Shown: positions 23,869 through 32,246, numbered from the stretch's first letter. The stretch: 64,000 bases of DNA from Burkholderia cepacia GG4 (GCF_000292915.1 NC_018513.1:3224001-3288000), one strand, 5' to 3'. Numbers and translations: made by a program. Notes: generated from the letters alone by a model not told the origin.

Positions 23869-24297
23869 TCAGAACGTAAAGTTTTTCAGCGCGTCGGGCA
23901 TGCCCTGCGCCATCGCTGCCTGCTCCTTCGCGATGTAGGTCTGCGAATCCCACAGCTCGAAGTGACTACCCATTCCCAACAACATGACTTCCTTTTCCAG
24001 TCCGGCCGCCATCCGCAGCTCGGGCGATACGAGAATCCGGCCCGCGCTGTCGAGATCGACATCCATCGCATTGCCGAGAAAAATGCGCCGCCACCAGTGC
24101 GCGTCCATCGGCAGCGCGGCGATCTTGGCGCGGAAAACCTCCCATTCGGGGCGCGGAAACAGCAACAGGCAGCCGTCCGGGTGCTTGGTCACAGTCACCC
24201 GTCCTTCTGCCTGTCCTTGCAGCGCTTCGCGATAGCGAGCCGGCACCGACATCCGCCCTTTCGCATCGAGCGTCAGCGCCGACGCCCCTTGGAACAC
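23869..24297 (-). CDS. mraZ: transcriptional regulator MraZ
   Basis: MraZ is a ring-shaped DNA-binding protein (AbrB-like double domain) that represses its own dcw operon in E. coli. The 142-residue product has the paired signature: [20 protein letters not shown] at the N-terminus and [15 protein letters not shown] in the second half. The start codon is GTG at 24297, preceded by GGGAGAG. Four 10-base repeats of the MraZ-box type lie 70-109 bases upstream, which supports autoregulation. Confidence 0.96.
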   Translation of the reverse strand: MFQGASALTLDAKGRMSVPARYREALQGQAEGRVTVTKHPDGCLLLFPRPEWEVFRAKIAALPMDAHWWRRIFLGNAMDVDLDSAGRILVSPELRMAAGLEKEVMLLGMGSHFELWDSQTYIAKEQAAMAQGMPDALKNFTF

Positions 24298-24366
24298 GTT
24301 CCGCTCTCCCGTTCAGGGCACCGAAGCACCCGCTCAACGCCTCAGAATTTAGCCGGAATGGCTCGC

Positions 24367-24406
24367 TAAATCACACAAAAATACACTTTCTCACACTGTC
24401 TCCCAC
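24367..24406 (-). promoter_or_regulatory. MraZ operator: four 10-base direct repeats
   Basis: On the minus strand, reading toward mraZ, there are four in-phase 10-mers: GTGGGAGACA, GTGTGAGAAA, GTGTATTTTT and GTGTGATTTA. The first is a good match to the known TGGGA-type MraZ box, and the others drift from it. Ten-base spacing puts all sites on one face of the helix. In E. coli the equivalent repeats overlap the mra promoter and are bound by the MraZ ring. Confidence 0.85.
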
Positions 24407-24649
24407 TTTAGAGGAAGGGTTTGGCACGGTCAAGGGAGCGGCCCGGATTTTTGACGAATTTTGTTAGTTAGAACAAGGACTTACGCGCACATGCTCATGC
24501 CACCCCTCATTCTAAAAACCGTTATAAATGAATGAGCTAGTGCAACTTGTGAAGGTGATACGTGAGAAAGGTGGGCCAGACTGGCGTGCGGACGAGGCTT
24601 TCGGGGGCGGGAAAACGCGGAAAAAACGGGCGGTATCGGGGGCGGCGAA

Positions 24650-24676
24650 CCGGGGCGGCGTCGTGCGCCGCCCCGG
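24650..24676 (-). terminator. likely coq7 terminator hairpin
   Basis: A perfect 11-base stem (CCGGGGCGGCG / CGCCGCCCCGG) with a five-base loop begins just past the coq7 stop. The first T-run on the minus strand comes some 25 bases later, so intrinsic termination is uncertain. Confidence 0.5.
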
Positions 24677-24684
24677 CACAAATG

Positions 24685-25311
24685 TCACAGATAGTATGCA
24701 GTGCTCGTCATGACTTTCGACGCGGCGCGCATCAGCATGCGCGCGGGCAGCGGCAGTTCGATCCCGCCGGCGTCGGTCGCTGCCTTGCCGTGCTTCACCT
24801 CGTCGAGTCGCATCTGCTCGACGATCGCACGCGATGCCGTATCGGTCGCCGGCAACTCGGACAGGTGCCCGTCGAGATGGCTCTCGACCTGACGCTCCGT
24901 CTCCGCCATGAAGCCAAGGCTGACCTTGTCGCCCAGCGTGCCGGCCGCGACGCCGATCGCGAGCGCACCGGCGTACCACAGCGGGTTGAGGAGGCTCGGG
25001 CGCGAATCGAGTTCCTTCAGCCGGTGCGCGGTCCAGGCGAGATGGTCCTCCTCCTCGCGCGCGGCCTCCTCGAACATCGCCTTCGACGACGCCGAGCGCG
25101 CGGTCAGCTTCTGCGCCTGATAGAGCGCCTGCGCACAGACTTCGCCGACGTGGTTCACGCGCATCAGCCCGGCGGCATGCGTGCGCTCCGCGGGCGTCAA
25201 TTCGCCGGCCGGCGGCTCCGCCGGCACGGGCACCGCGCGGCTCATCCGGCTAATGCCGGTCAGCGATCGCAAGCCGCGATCGAATTCGCTGATCAGTTCA
25301 TCCAACACCAT
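24685..25311 (-). CDS. coq7: 2-polyprenyl-3-methyl-6-methoxy-1,4-benzoquinone 6-hydroxylase (Coq7)
   Basis: A di-iron monooxygenase that hydroxylates demethoxyubiquinone at C6 in ubiquinone synthesis; it replaces the flavoprotein UbiF in many beta-proteobacteria. The 208-residue product has the carboxylate and histidine ligands of the family: [22 protein letters not shown], and the second-half pair near [10 protein letters not shown] and MRLDEVKHG. The hydrophobic stretch [16 protein letters not shown] is the membrane-binding hairpin. A UbiH/UbiF-family flavoprotein occurs at 54.5 kb, so its likely role is another hydroxylation. Confidence 0.93.
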   Translation of the reverse strand: MVLDELISEFDRGLRSLTGISRMSRAVPVPAEPPAGELTPAERTHAAGLMRVNHVGEVCAQALYQAQKLTARSASSKAMFEEAAREEEDHLAWTAHRLKELDSRPSLLNPLWYAGALAIGVAAGTLGDKVSLGFMAETERQVESHLDGHLSELPATDTASRAIVEQMRLDEVKHGKAATDAGGIELPLPARMLMRAASKVMTSTAYYL

Positions 25312-25467
25312 CCTGTTCTCCTGGCTGCGTGTGCTGCCGCGAGCGGCAAAGGCACGTGTCCGGCTGTGTAACCGACTTGATTATTCAGCGGAAATTGCGG
25401 TTAACCCGTGATTTTAACCATTGTTGCATAAAGGAAACATGGCGGCCTTGCGCCACGGCATTTCGCT

Positions 25468-25495
25468 TTGTCGGAAAAATCGGCTTTGCTACATT
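25468..25495 (+). promoter_or_regulatory. candidate porin promoter
   Basis: TTGTCG and TACATT separated by 16 bases, about 95 bases upstream of the porin ATG. A long 5' leader fits a highly expressed porin, but no control element was recognised in it. Confidence 0.4.
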
Positions 25496-25588
25496 ACGAG
25501 CGACTTCTTGCGAAGTTGATGGGGCCCGTCAACACAACATAACTATCCGCCCCGCCAAAAAAATTCAGTGAATCTTGGAGATCCGTTA

Positions 25589-26746
25589 ATGAAAAAGTCG
25601 CTTCTCGCGCTCGTCGCGCTGGGCGCGTTTGCTGGCGCAGCCCATGCGCAAAGCAGCGTGACGCTTTACGGCATCATCGATGAAGGCCTCATCTTCAACA
25701 ACAACGCGAAGGGCGGCCATCTGTACGGTCTGGCAAGCGGCGTGATGCAAGGCAGCCGCTTCGGCCTGCGCGGTACCGAAGATCTGGGCGCCGGCCTGAA
25801 GGCGATCTTCGTGCTCGAGAACGGTTTTGACGTCAACTCCGGCAAGCTCGGCCAGGGCGGCCTGATGTTCGGTCGTCAGGCGTACGTCGGCCTGTCGAGC
25901 CAGTACGGCACGGTCACGCTGGGTCGCCAGTACGACTCCGTCGTCGACTTCGTCGGCCCGCTCGAGGCAGGCGACCAGTGGGGCGGCTACATCGCTGCTC
26001 ACCCGGGCGACCTCGACAACTTCAACAACGCGTACCGTGTGAACAACGCGGTCAAGTACACGAGCCCGACCTACGCCGGCTTCTCGTTCGGCGGCATGTA
26101 CAGCTTCGGCGGTCAGGCCGGCCAGTTCTCGAAGAACCAGGTCTGGTCGCTCGGTGCCGGGTACAACAACGGCCCGCTCGTCCTGGGTGTCGGCTACTTG
26201 AACGCACGCACGCCGGCGAACTTCGGCGGCATGTTCAACACCGGCGCATCGGCTGCCGCGACGGCCGTGTCGTCGCCGGTCTACGGCGCGTACGCGAACA
26301 GCGCGAACACGTACCAGGTCATCGGTGCGGGCGGCGCCTACACGTTCGGCGCAGCGACCATCGGCGCGACGTACTCGAACACGAAGTTCAAGGGCTTCTC
26401 GGTTGGTCCGTTCGTGGACCAGACCGCGACGTTCAACAACGGCGAAATCAACTTCAAGTATCAGCTGACCCCGGCGCTCATCGTCGGCGCCGCGTACGAC
26501 TACACGCAAGGCAGCAAGGTCGACGGCAACTCGGCAGCCAAGTACCACCAAGGCTCGCTGGGCGTCGACTACTTCCTGTCGAAGCGCACGGACGTCTACG
26601 TGATCGGCGTGTACCAGCATGCATCGGGCAACGCGCTCGACGCAGAAGGCAACGTCGTTCAGGCCCATGCTTCGATCAACGGTCTCGACCCGTCGACCAC
26701 CAGCAACCAGGTCGCAGCTCGCGTCGGCATCCGTCACAAGTTCTAA
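25589..26746 (+). CDS. trimeric outer-membrane porin (OmpC/OpcP type)
   Basis: A general diffusion porin of the Gram-negative porin family 4 found in Burkholderia. The 385-residue precursor has a signal peptide ending AGAAHAQ (cleavage near residue 20). It continues with SSVTLYGIIDEGL, a hallmark start for these 16-stranded barrels. The RFGLRGTEDLGAGLKA motif follows, and the last strand ends RVGIRHKF with the terminal Phe needed for outer-membrane insertion. I start at the ATG at 25589 after GGAG; the frame is open seven codons earlier. A clear terminator follows, so it is a single-gene unit. Confidence 0.95.
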   Translation: MKKSLLALVALGAFAGAAHAQSSVTLYGIIDEGLIFNNNAKGGHLYGLASGVMQGSRFGLRGTEDLGAGLKAIFVLENGFDVNSGKLGQGGLMFGRQAYVGLSSQYGTVTLGRQYDSVVDFVGPLEAGDQWGGYIAAHPGDLDNFNNAYRVNNAVKYTSPTYAGFSFGGMYSFGGQAGQFSKNQVWSLGAGYNNGPLVLGVGYLNARTPANFGGMFNTGASAAATAVSSPVYGAYANSANTYQVIGAGGAYTFGAATIGATYSNTKFKGFSVGPFVDQTATFNNGEINFKYQLTPALIVGAAYDYTQGSKVDGNSAAKYHQGSLGVDYFLSKRTDVYVIGVYQHASGNALDAEGNVVQAHASINGLDPSTTSNQVAARVGIRHKF

Positions 26747-26776
26747 TCAGCTTGCCTGACAAGCCGCAGCATATTG

Positions 26777-26800
26777 AAGGCGCCTTCGGGCGCCTTTTTC
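26777..26800 (+). terminator. porin terminator
   Basis: AAGGCGCC / GGCGCCTT with a TTCG tetraloop followed by a T-run, 30 bases after the stop codon. A classical intrinsic terminator. Confidence 0.9.
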
Positions 26801-27052
26801 TATTGTGGTAGCGAAGCGTTAGCGTTGCGCCAGATGATCGTCGGGCGATGCATGCGCGGTGACCCGGCACATTCGCGGCACTTCGCCGATGGAGCGCCCG
26901 CGGCCGCGTGCGCCGAAGTCCTGCACCGTTCGACCCGCGAGCGGCCGCCGATGACCCGACTAGCGATACCGTGTTCATGATGGCCCCCTGAAAGGACAAA
27001 ATCCTCACTCAGCGTAGTCCACTGAGTGAGGATCGGGCTGACCATCCTATTA
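26801..27052. other. intergenic region between porin and fadD
   Basis: No supported gene. ORFs here on both strands have no family resemblance. The only structure is the long inverted repeat at 27001-27033, listed separately. Confidence 0.5.
27001..27033. repeat. 12-base perfect inverted repeat
   Basis: Arms ATCCTCACTCAG and CTGAGTGAGGAT enclose a nine-base loop. No T-run follows on either strand. It lies downstream of both convergent genes (porin and fadD). It could be an operator remnant, a mobile-element scar or an mRNA 3' hairpin. Confidence 0.7.
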
Positions 27053-27072
27053 AGCCCGGCACAGGCCGGGCT
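27053..27072 (-). terminator. likely fadD terminator hairpin
   Basis: AGCCCGGC / GCCGGGCT with a four-base loop, 20 bases past the fadD stop, followed on the minus strand by TTAAT. A weak U-run makes this only probable. Confidence 0.5.
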
Positions 27073-27091
27073 CGTTCGTTCGACTTCGGTA

Positions 27092-28765
27092 TTACGCGCG
27101 GCCGTCGCGCAGTTCGCGCCGCAGGATCTTGCCGACGTTCGTCTTCGGCAGCTCCGTGCGGAACTCGACGAGTTTCGGCCGCTTGTAGCCGGTGAGCCGC
27201 TCCTTGCAATACGCGAGGATGTCCTTGTCGGTGAGTGCCGGGTCCTTCTTCACGACGAACAGCTTCACGGCTTCGCCCGAGTGCTCGTCCGGCACGCCGA
27301 CCGCCGCCACCTCGAACACGCCCGGGTGCGACGCCACCACGTCCTCGACTTCGTTCGGATACACGTTGAAACCGGATACGAGAATCATGTCCTTCTTCCG
27401 ATCGACGATCTTCACGTAACCGCGCGCGTCCATCACGCCGACGTCGCCGGTCTTGAAGAACCCGTCCGGGCACATGACCTTCTCGGTTTCTTCCGGACGG
27501 TTCCAGTAGCCGGCCATGACCTGCGGCCCGCGGATGCAGATCTCGCCCGGTTCACCGAGTGCGACATCGTTACCCGCGTCGTCGCGGATCGCAACCTCGG
27601 TGGACGGCAGCGGCAGGCCGATCGTCCCGCTGTACTCAGTCGCCGTCACCGGGTTGCAGGTCGCGACCGGCGAGGTTTCCGACAGGCCATACCCTTCGAC
27701 GATCGCCGTATGGGTCTTCTCATACCAGCGCTTCGCGACGCCTTCCTGGATCGCCATGCCGCCGCCGTTGGCGATCACGAGCTTCGACAGGTCGAGCTGG
27801 TTGAATTCGGGATGGTTCAGCAGTGCGTTGTACAGCGTGTTGACGGCCGGAATCGTCGAGATCTGGTACCCCTTCAACTCCTTGATCATCCCGCCGATGT
27901 CGCGCGGGTTGGGGATCAGGATACCCATGCCGCCCGTGCGCATCGTCAGGAAGCCGCAAACCGTCAGCGCAAACACGTGATAGAGCGGCAGCGCGACGAC
28001 CGTCACGAACTGCTTCACGTCAGGGTACTTCTCGTGCGCGGGATGGTGCCACGCGCCGGCCTGCAACACGTTCGACACGATGTTCCGGTGCAACAGCGTC
28101 GCGCCCTTCGCGACACCCGTCGTACCGCCCGTGTATTGGAGGAATGCGACATCGTCGGGGCCGAGCTTCTGCGGCTTGAAGGTCTGCCGCGCGCCTTCCG
28201 ACAGTGCAGCCTTGAAACGCGTGAACGACGGAAGCTGCCAGACCGGCACCATCTTCTTCACGTTGCGCACGACGTAGTTGACGAGCCAGCCCTTGATGCC
28301 CAGCAAGTCGCCCATCGACGCGACGACGACGTGCTTGACCGCGGTGTTTGCAATGACGGCCTGAAGCGTCGACGCGAAATTCTCGAGGATGACGATCGCC
28401 TCCGCCCCGCTGTCCTTCAACTGGTGTTCGAGTTCGCGCGGCGTATAGAGCGGGTTGACGTTGACGACCGTGTAGCCCGCGCGCAGGACCGCGACGATCG
28501 CTACCGGGTATTGCAGCACGTTCGGCATCATGAGCGCGACGCGCGCGCCGCGCTTCAGACCGCGCGACTGCAGCCACGCGCCGAACTGGCGCGACAACGC
28601 ATCGAGTTCGCCATACGTGATGCTCTTGCCCATGCAGACGAACGCCTTGCGGTCGCGATACTGCCGAAAGCTTTCGTCGAGGAGATCCGGGATGGAGGGA
28701 TACGGGGACGCGTCAATTTCGGCTGGAACGCCGGGTGGGTACGATTTCAGCCAAATTTTGTCCAT
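27092..28765 (-). CDS. fadD: long-chain-fatty-acid--CoA ligase
   Basis: An acyl-CoA synthetase of the ANL superfamily that activates fatty acids with ATP and CoA for beta-oxidation. The 557-residue protein begins MDKIWLKSYPPGVPAEID, a close match to FadD. It has the AMP-binding P-loop YTGGTTGVAKGATLLHRN, the EGYGLSETSP motif, and the C-terminal hinge and lysine motif near GKILRRELRD. An amphipathic basic region around residue 170 suits membrane association. Start has GGAG upstream. A perfect palindrome lies about 100 bases upstream and may be an operator. Confidence 0.95.
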   Translation of the reverse strand: MDKIWLKSYPPGVPAEIDASPYPSIPDLLDESFRQYRDRKAFVCMGKSITYGELDALSRQFGAWLQSRGLKRGARVALMMPNVLQYPVAIVAVLRAGYTVVNVNPLYTPRELEHQLKDSGAEAIVILENFASTLQAVIANTAVKHVVVASMGDLLGIKGWLVNYVVRNVKKMVPVWQLPSFTRFKAALSEGARQTFKPQKLGPDDVAFLQYTGGTTGVAKGATLLHRNIVSNVLQAGAWHHPAHEKYPDVKQFVTVVALPLYHVFALTVCGFLTMRTGGMGILIPNPRDIGGMIKELKGYQISTIPAVNTLYNALLNHPEFNQLDLSKLVIANGGGMAIQEGVAKRWYEKTHTAIVEGYGLSETSPVATCNPVTATEYSGTIGLPLPSTEVAIRDDAGNDVALGEPGEICIRGPQVMAGYWNRPEETEKVMCPDGFFKTGDVGVMDARGYVKIVDRKKDMILVSGFNVYPNEVEDVVASHPGVFEVAAVGVPDEHSGEAVKLFVVKKDPALTDKDILAYCKERLTGYKRPKLVEFRTELPKTNVGKILRRELRDGRA

Positions 28766-28867
28766 ACTGCGCGTCTCCTCACAGATTTTCGAATGGTCGT
28801 GCTAAAACGCATCGTAGCGGCTCGCCCGTCGCGAGACAACAGGGTTAGATGACCACCTCGAACTCAC

Positions 28868-28881
28868 GGACAAATTTGTCC
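28868..28881. promoter_or_regulatory. 14-base perfect palindrome upstream of fadD
   Basis: GGACAAATTTGTCC lies 103 bases upstream of the fadD start and 21 bases past the stop of the oxidoreductase gene. Its symmetry and AT-rich centre suit a dimeric repressor, for example a fatty-acid-responsive one, but no regulator gene is adjacent. Confidence 0.45.
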
Positions 28882-28901
28882 AATCATATCGAGATGTTCG
28901 G

Positions 28902-30977
28902 TCAAATCCGGCCAACTTCCACGAGGCAATCGTAAAACGTCGCCGAATTGCCGAGATCGGTCAGCGCCTGGCTCGTCACTTCGTTCGCGTTCCGGCCGTC
29001 CGCCGACAATTTCTTCCACCAGATCGACAGGCCGACGACGAGACCTTCGCGTGCGCGATCGGTAATTCTCGCCACCGCCTGCATCGATCCGCGGTCGTTG
29101 AAGATGCGTACGACGTCCCCATCCCCGATGCCGCGCGCCGCGGCATCTGCTGGGTGCATGTCGAGGTGCGGCTGGCCTTCCGTGCTGCGCAGGCTGTCCA
29201 CGTTCACGAAGGTGCTGTTCAGGAAATGCCGGGCCGGCGGTGAAATCATCGCGAGCGGATAGCGCGCGGCCAGCTCGGGCGCGGCCTCGGCTGATTCGTA
29301 CGGCGGCAGGTAATCGGGCACCGGATCCATGCCCATCTGCTCGAGTCGCGCGCTGTAGAACTCGCACTTGCCGGACGGCGTGCGGAAGCCGCCGTTCGCG
29401 AAAGGAGCATCCGCCAAATTGAGCTTCAACCAGCCGGCACGCTTCAGGGTGTCCCAGTCGCTGTCGAGCGCCGGATCGTCCCAGCGGAGTGCCGCGCGCG
29501 CGACCTCTTCGTCGCTGTGATAGAGCGCGGGCTCCTCGAGCCCCATGCTGCGCGCGATGCCGCGAAAGATCTCCGTATTCGGTCGCGCCTCTCCCACCGG
29601 GGGAATCGCCGGCAGATTCGCCATCACGTAGGTGTGACCATACGACTTGTGGACGTCGAGATGCTCGAGCTGCGTAGTAGCCGGCAATACAATGTCGGCG
29701 AAATCGACCGTATCTGTCTTGAAGTGCTCGAGAACGACTGTGAACAGGTCTTCGCGTGCGAAACCCGCGGCCACTTTCGACGAGTCCGGCGCGACGGCCA
29801 CCGGATTCGAGTTGTAGACGATCACCGCTTCGACCTTCGGCCCGAAAGTCGCATCGCCCGAATGCAGCAGCGCGTCGCCGATCGCGTTCATGTTGATGAT
29901 GCGCGGCAGCTTGTGCGGCCAGCCGGGCATCAAATCGGGGCGCAGCAGCGCCGCCTGGTTGACCGGTGCGGATTCCGACGACGACAGCAGCAACCCGCCG
30001 GCCCGGTCGCGCCACGCGCCCGTCAGCGCAGGCAGGCTCGCGATTGCGCGCACGGCATTGCCGCCGCCGCGCACGCGCTGCATCCCGTAATTGAGACGGA
30101 TCGATGCCTTGCGGGTCGCGCCGTAACGGCGGGCGAGTTCGATCAATTCGGATGCTTCGATGCCGCAAATCTGCGCGACCCGTTCCGGCGGATAGGAGAG
30201 GGCTCGCGCCTTGAGCGCATCGAAACCCAGCGTATGGTGCTCGATGTAGTCATGATCGAGCAGATCTTCGGTAATCAGCACATACATCATGCCGAGAGCG
30301 AACGCGCCGTCGGTGCCAGGCTTCAGTGCGATGTGCTGATGACACTTCTCCGCCGTCAGCGAGCGATAGGGATCGATTGCGACCAGACGGGCACCGCGAC
30401 GCTTGGCTTCCTGCGCACGCGTCCAGAAATGCAGGCTCGATGCGATCGGATTCGCGCCCCAGATCAGGATCAGTTCGCTCTCCTCGAAATGCTCGAGATG
30501 CATTCCGACGCTTCCGCCATACGTATAACGCAGCCCTGCCGCACCGGCGGCCGCGCAGATCGCGCGCTCGAGCCTGGATGCGCCGAGTTTGTGGAAGAAC
30601 CGCTGCGCGATGCCCTCCCCCTGCACAAGCCCCATCGTTCCCGCATAGCTGTAAGGCACGATCGCCTCCGGCGCACGCGCGGCGATTTCACCGAGGCGGC
30701 GACCGATCTCGTCGAACGCTTCGCTCCAGCTGATCGGCTCGAAGCGGCCTTCCCCCTTCGCACCGACGCGCTTGAGCGGAACGGTGAGACGGTCGGGATG
30801 ATGAACGCGGTCGGCGTATCGGCTGACTTTCGTGCACAACACGCCTTGCGTCGGCGGATGGTCGGGATCGCCCGTGACCTTGATCGCCTTGCCGTTTTCA
30901 ACGGTCACGCGCATTGCGCACGTGTCCGGACAATCGTGTGGGCAAACGGCCCGAGCTATCTGGGTGGCGACGTTCAT
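28902..30977 (-). CDS. molybdopterin oxidoreductase with [4Fe-4S] centre
   Basis: A 691-residue member of the DMSO reductase superfamily (bis-MGD enzymes such as formate dehydrogenases and assimilatory nitrate reductases). The N-terminal cysteine set CPHDCPDTC followed by GVLCTKV near residue 47 binds a 4Fe-4S cluster. The protein continues with the molybdopterin domain (LIWGANPIASSLH) and a C-terminal MGD-binding beta-barrel (YPLAMISPPARHFLNS). A cysteine near residue 140 (RAICAAAG) is a candidate molybdenum ligand. No twin-arginine signal is seen, so it should be cytoplasmic. No electron-transfer subunit or molybdenum gene is adjacent. The substrate is unknown. Confidence 0.85.
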   Translation of the reverse strand: MNVATQIARAVCPHDCPDTCAMRVTVENGKAIKVTGDPDHPPTQGVLCTKVSRYADRVHHPDRLTVPLKRVGAKGEGRFEPISWSEAFDEIGRRLGEIAARAPEAIVPYSYAGTMGLVQGEGIAQRFFHKLGASRLERAICAAAGAAGLRYTYGGSVGMHLEHFEESELILIWGANPIASSLHFWTRAQEAKRRGARLVAIDPYRSLTAEKCHQHIALKPGTDGAFALGMMYVLITEDLLDHDYIEHHTLGFDALKARALSYPPERVAQICGIEASELIELARRYGATRKASIRLNYGMQRVRGGGNAVRAIASLPALTGAWRDRAGGLLLSSSESAPVNQAALLRPDLMPGWPHKLPRIINMNAIGDALLHSGDATFGPKVEAVIVYNSNPVAVAPDSSKVAAGFAREDLFTVVLEHFKTDTVDFADIVLPATTQLEHLDVHKSYGHTYVMANLPAIPPVGEARPNTEIFRGIARSMGLEEPALYHSDEEVARAALRWDDPALDSDWDTLKRAGWLKLNLADAPFANGGFRTPSGKCEFYSARLEQMGMDPVPDYLPPYESAEAAPELAARYPLAMISPPARHFLNSTFVNVDSLRSTEGQPHLDMHPADAAARGIGDGDVVRIFNDRGSMQAVARITDRAREGLVVGLSIWWKKLSADGRNANEVTSQALTDLGNSATFYDCLVEVGRI

Positions 30978-31278
30978 CGTTCTGGATGCGGAAAGCGAGA
31001 TTCGCAGATTTTACGTGGGTGTGCCCAATAAGGCTTCATTTCACGCGGGTTTCCTGCCTGCTTGGCGGAAAAGCGGCAACGGGGAATGGTGAATATCGGC
31101 CCTGGGCCCAGCGTCGAACTGCCGGTGCGGCGATATCGGTGTGGAGTTGGTGAGGGAAAGGCACTGCGTGGCGGCTTCGTCCAGCCGAAACGAATCGCTC
31201 TTGGGCCGAAGAAGATACGAGCGAATGAGCCGGGGGCCGGGGAATGGCTCGGGATGGTGAATTTCGCCGCACCAATGC
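30978..31278. other. non-coding stretch upstream of the oxidoreductase and past the 5S terminator
   Basis: Overlapping 79-84 codon ORFs occur on both strands, but none resembles a known protein and they shadow each other. No tRNA or rRNA sequence is recognisable here. It should hold the promoter of the molybdopterin oxidoreductase gene. Confidence 0.5.
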
Positions 31279-31281
31279 AAA

Positions 31282-31306
31282 AACCCCCGCCTTTCGGGCG
31301 GGGGTT
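31282..31306 (-). terminator. terminator of the 5S rRNA
   Basis: A 10-base perfect stem (AACCCCCGCC / GGCGGGGGTT) with a five-base loop, followed on the minus strand by TTTTT. It starts 14 bases past the end of 5S rRNA, the normal place for an rrn terminator. Confidence 0.9.
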
Positions 31307-31319
31307 CTTGGCTTAGGGA

Positions 31320-31434
31320 GCCTGACGATTACCTACTTTCACACGGGAATCCGCACTATCATCGGCGTAGAGTCGTTTCACGGTCCTGTTCGGGATGGGA
31401 AGGGGTGGGACCGACTCGCTATGGTCATCAGGCA
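31320..31434 (-). rRNA. rrf: 5S ribosomal RNA, unlinked to 16S/23S
   Basis: The minus strand reads TGCCTGATGACCATAGCGAG at the 5' end, with the conserved loop-B and loop-C region CCCATCCCGAACAGGACCGT in the middle. It closes with GTAGGTAATCGTCAGGC, complementary to the 5' end. This is a full-length beta-proteobacterial 5S rRNA of about 113-115 nt. No 23S rRNA precedes it: within 80 bases upstream a DUF4148 coding region begins instead. The ends are placed to within a base or two by helix I pairing. Confidence 0.95.
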
Positions 31435-31511
31435 AAGAGGGTTGTCGCGTTGCTTCGCAGCGCGACCAATCTGGGAAGAAGCAGTAATTTTGAACCCCAA
31501 CCGTCGCAACG
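31435..31511 (-). other. pre-5S spacer remnant
   Basis: Non-coding sequence between the DUF4148 stop and 5S rRNA. On the minus strand it contains a hairpin with GTCGCG / CGCGAC arms and ends in ACAACCCTCTT directly before 5S. This resembles the 23S-5S spacer and processing site of an rrn operon. Its outer 22 bases (31490-31511) recur in inverted orientation at 34742-34763. Confidence 0.6.
31490..31511. repeat. 22-base inverted repeat, left copy
   Basis: Perfect reverse complement of 34742-34763; both flanking bases differ. The core reads TTGAACCCCAACCG on the plus strand. It marks the point where rRNA-spacer-like sequence meets the DUF4148 gene. Confidence 0.85.
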
Positions 31512-31512
31512 C

Positions 31513-31842
31513 TCAATGCCCGAAATAGATCGAACGCTCGGCCGTGCGAATCGCGCTGCGGCGGCCGGACTGCGTTGCGCTGTCGGCGTTGCTGCCGTAA
31601 CCGGATGCTTGCGTATCGGCTGCGACCGCATCGTTGTCGCGAATCTGTCTCAGCGCCGCCTGCAGGTTGTCCGGATAGTTCGGATCGTTCGGGCGGCTCG
31701 GCAGATAGCCGGCCTTCTGGAGCGCGGCCAGCTCCGCACGCACCTGCGCACGCGTCACGGTACTTTCGGCGGCGAATGCCGGCACGGCAGCGGAAGCCGA
31801 CACGGCGACGAGCAGGGCTGCAATCAATTGGGTCTTCATCAT
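31513..31842 (-). CDS. DUF4148 protein, copy 1
   Basis: A 109-residue secreted protein of the DUF4148 family, abundant in Burkholderia and of unknown function. It has a signal peptide (MMKTQLIAALLVAVSASAAV, cleavage after PAFA near residue 24). The conserved TRAQVRAEL motif and the LQKAGYLP...YPDNLQAAL segment follow, and the end is RSIYFGH. The second ATG (M2) is better spaced from GAGG. Two paralogues of the same length lie directly upstream on the same strand. Its stop codon abuts the 22-base repeat that borders the 5S spacer. Confidence 0.85.
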   Translation of the reverse strand: MMKTQLIAALLVAVSASAAVPAFAAESTVTRAQVRAELAALQKAGYLPSRPNDPNYPDNLQAALRQIRDNDAVAADTQASGYGSNADSATQSGRRSAIRTAERSIYFGH

Positions 31843-31916
31843 TTACCTCGATGGAAAAAGGAGTATGCGGAGTGTGAGCGTCGCACGCCGGCAACCGGCG
31901 CCGATCGCGGTTTCGT

Positions 31917-32246
31917 TCAATGGCCGAAGTAGATCGAGCGCTCGGCGACGCGCGTCGCAGGGCGGCTGCCCGATTGCGCGACGGCCGCGGCATCGCTGCC
32001 ATAACCGGACGTCGCCGTATCGGCCGCCACGGTGTCGTTCGCGTGAATACGCGTCAGCGCGGCCTGGAGGTTGTCCGGATAGTGCGGATCGTTCGCGCGG
32101 CCCGGCACATAGCCGGCTTGCTGCAGCTGCACGAGTTCGGCACGTACTTGCGCACGGGTCACGGTGGCTTCACTGGCAAACGCGGGCGCGGCAACGGCAG
32201 CGGACACGGCAACGAGAACGGCAGCGATCAATTGGGTTTTCATCAT
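31917..32246 (-). CDS. DUF4148 protein, copy 2
   Basis: Second of three tandem DUF4148 genes, also 109 residues. It has the same signal peptide type (MMKTQLIAAVLVAVSAAVAA), the TRAQVRAELVQLQQAGYVP motif and the AERSIYFGH end. It is closer to copy 3 than to copy 1 in the signal peptide and in its leader sequence GTCGAGGTGA. It is 74 bases from copy 1. The spacing and separate Shine-Dalgarno sites would allow a single transcript. Confidence 0.85.
   Translation of the reverse strand: MMKTQLIAAVLVAVSAAVAAPAFASEATVTRAQVRAELVQLQQAGYVPGRANDPHYPDNLQAALTRIHANDTVAADTATSGYGSDAAAVAQSGSRPATRVAERSIYFGH

Larger units (their letters stand above)
24298..24684. other. dcw operon control region and coq7 downstream region
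   Basis: This 387-base stretch has no convincing gene. The part next to mraZ carries the MraZ operator repeats and AT-rich sequence. The middle (about 24420-24640) contains nothing I recognise. A GC-rich hairpin near coq7 closes it. Short ORFs on both strands are not family-like. Confidence 0.6.

Noticed and set aside
31036..31280. Overlapping 79-84 codon ORFs between the oxidoreductase gene and the 5S terminator
   Set aside because: Mutually overlapping in three frames on both strands, with no signal peptide, motif or ribosome site.
31316..31440. Possible 23S rRNA 3' end next to the 5S
   Set aside because: The sequence directly upstream of 5S is a short spacer and then a DUF4148 coding region; no 23S domain VI sequence is present.
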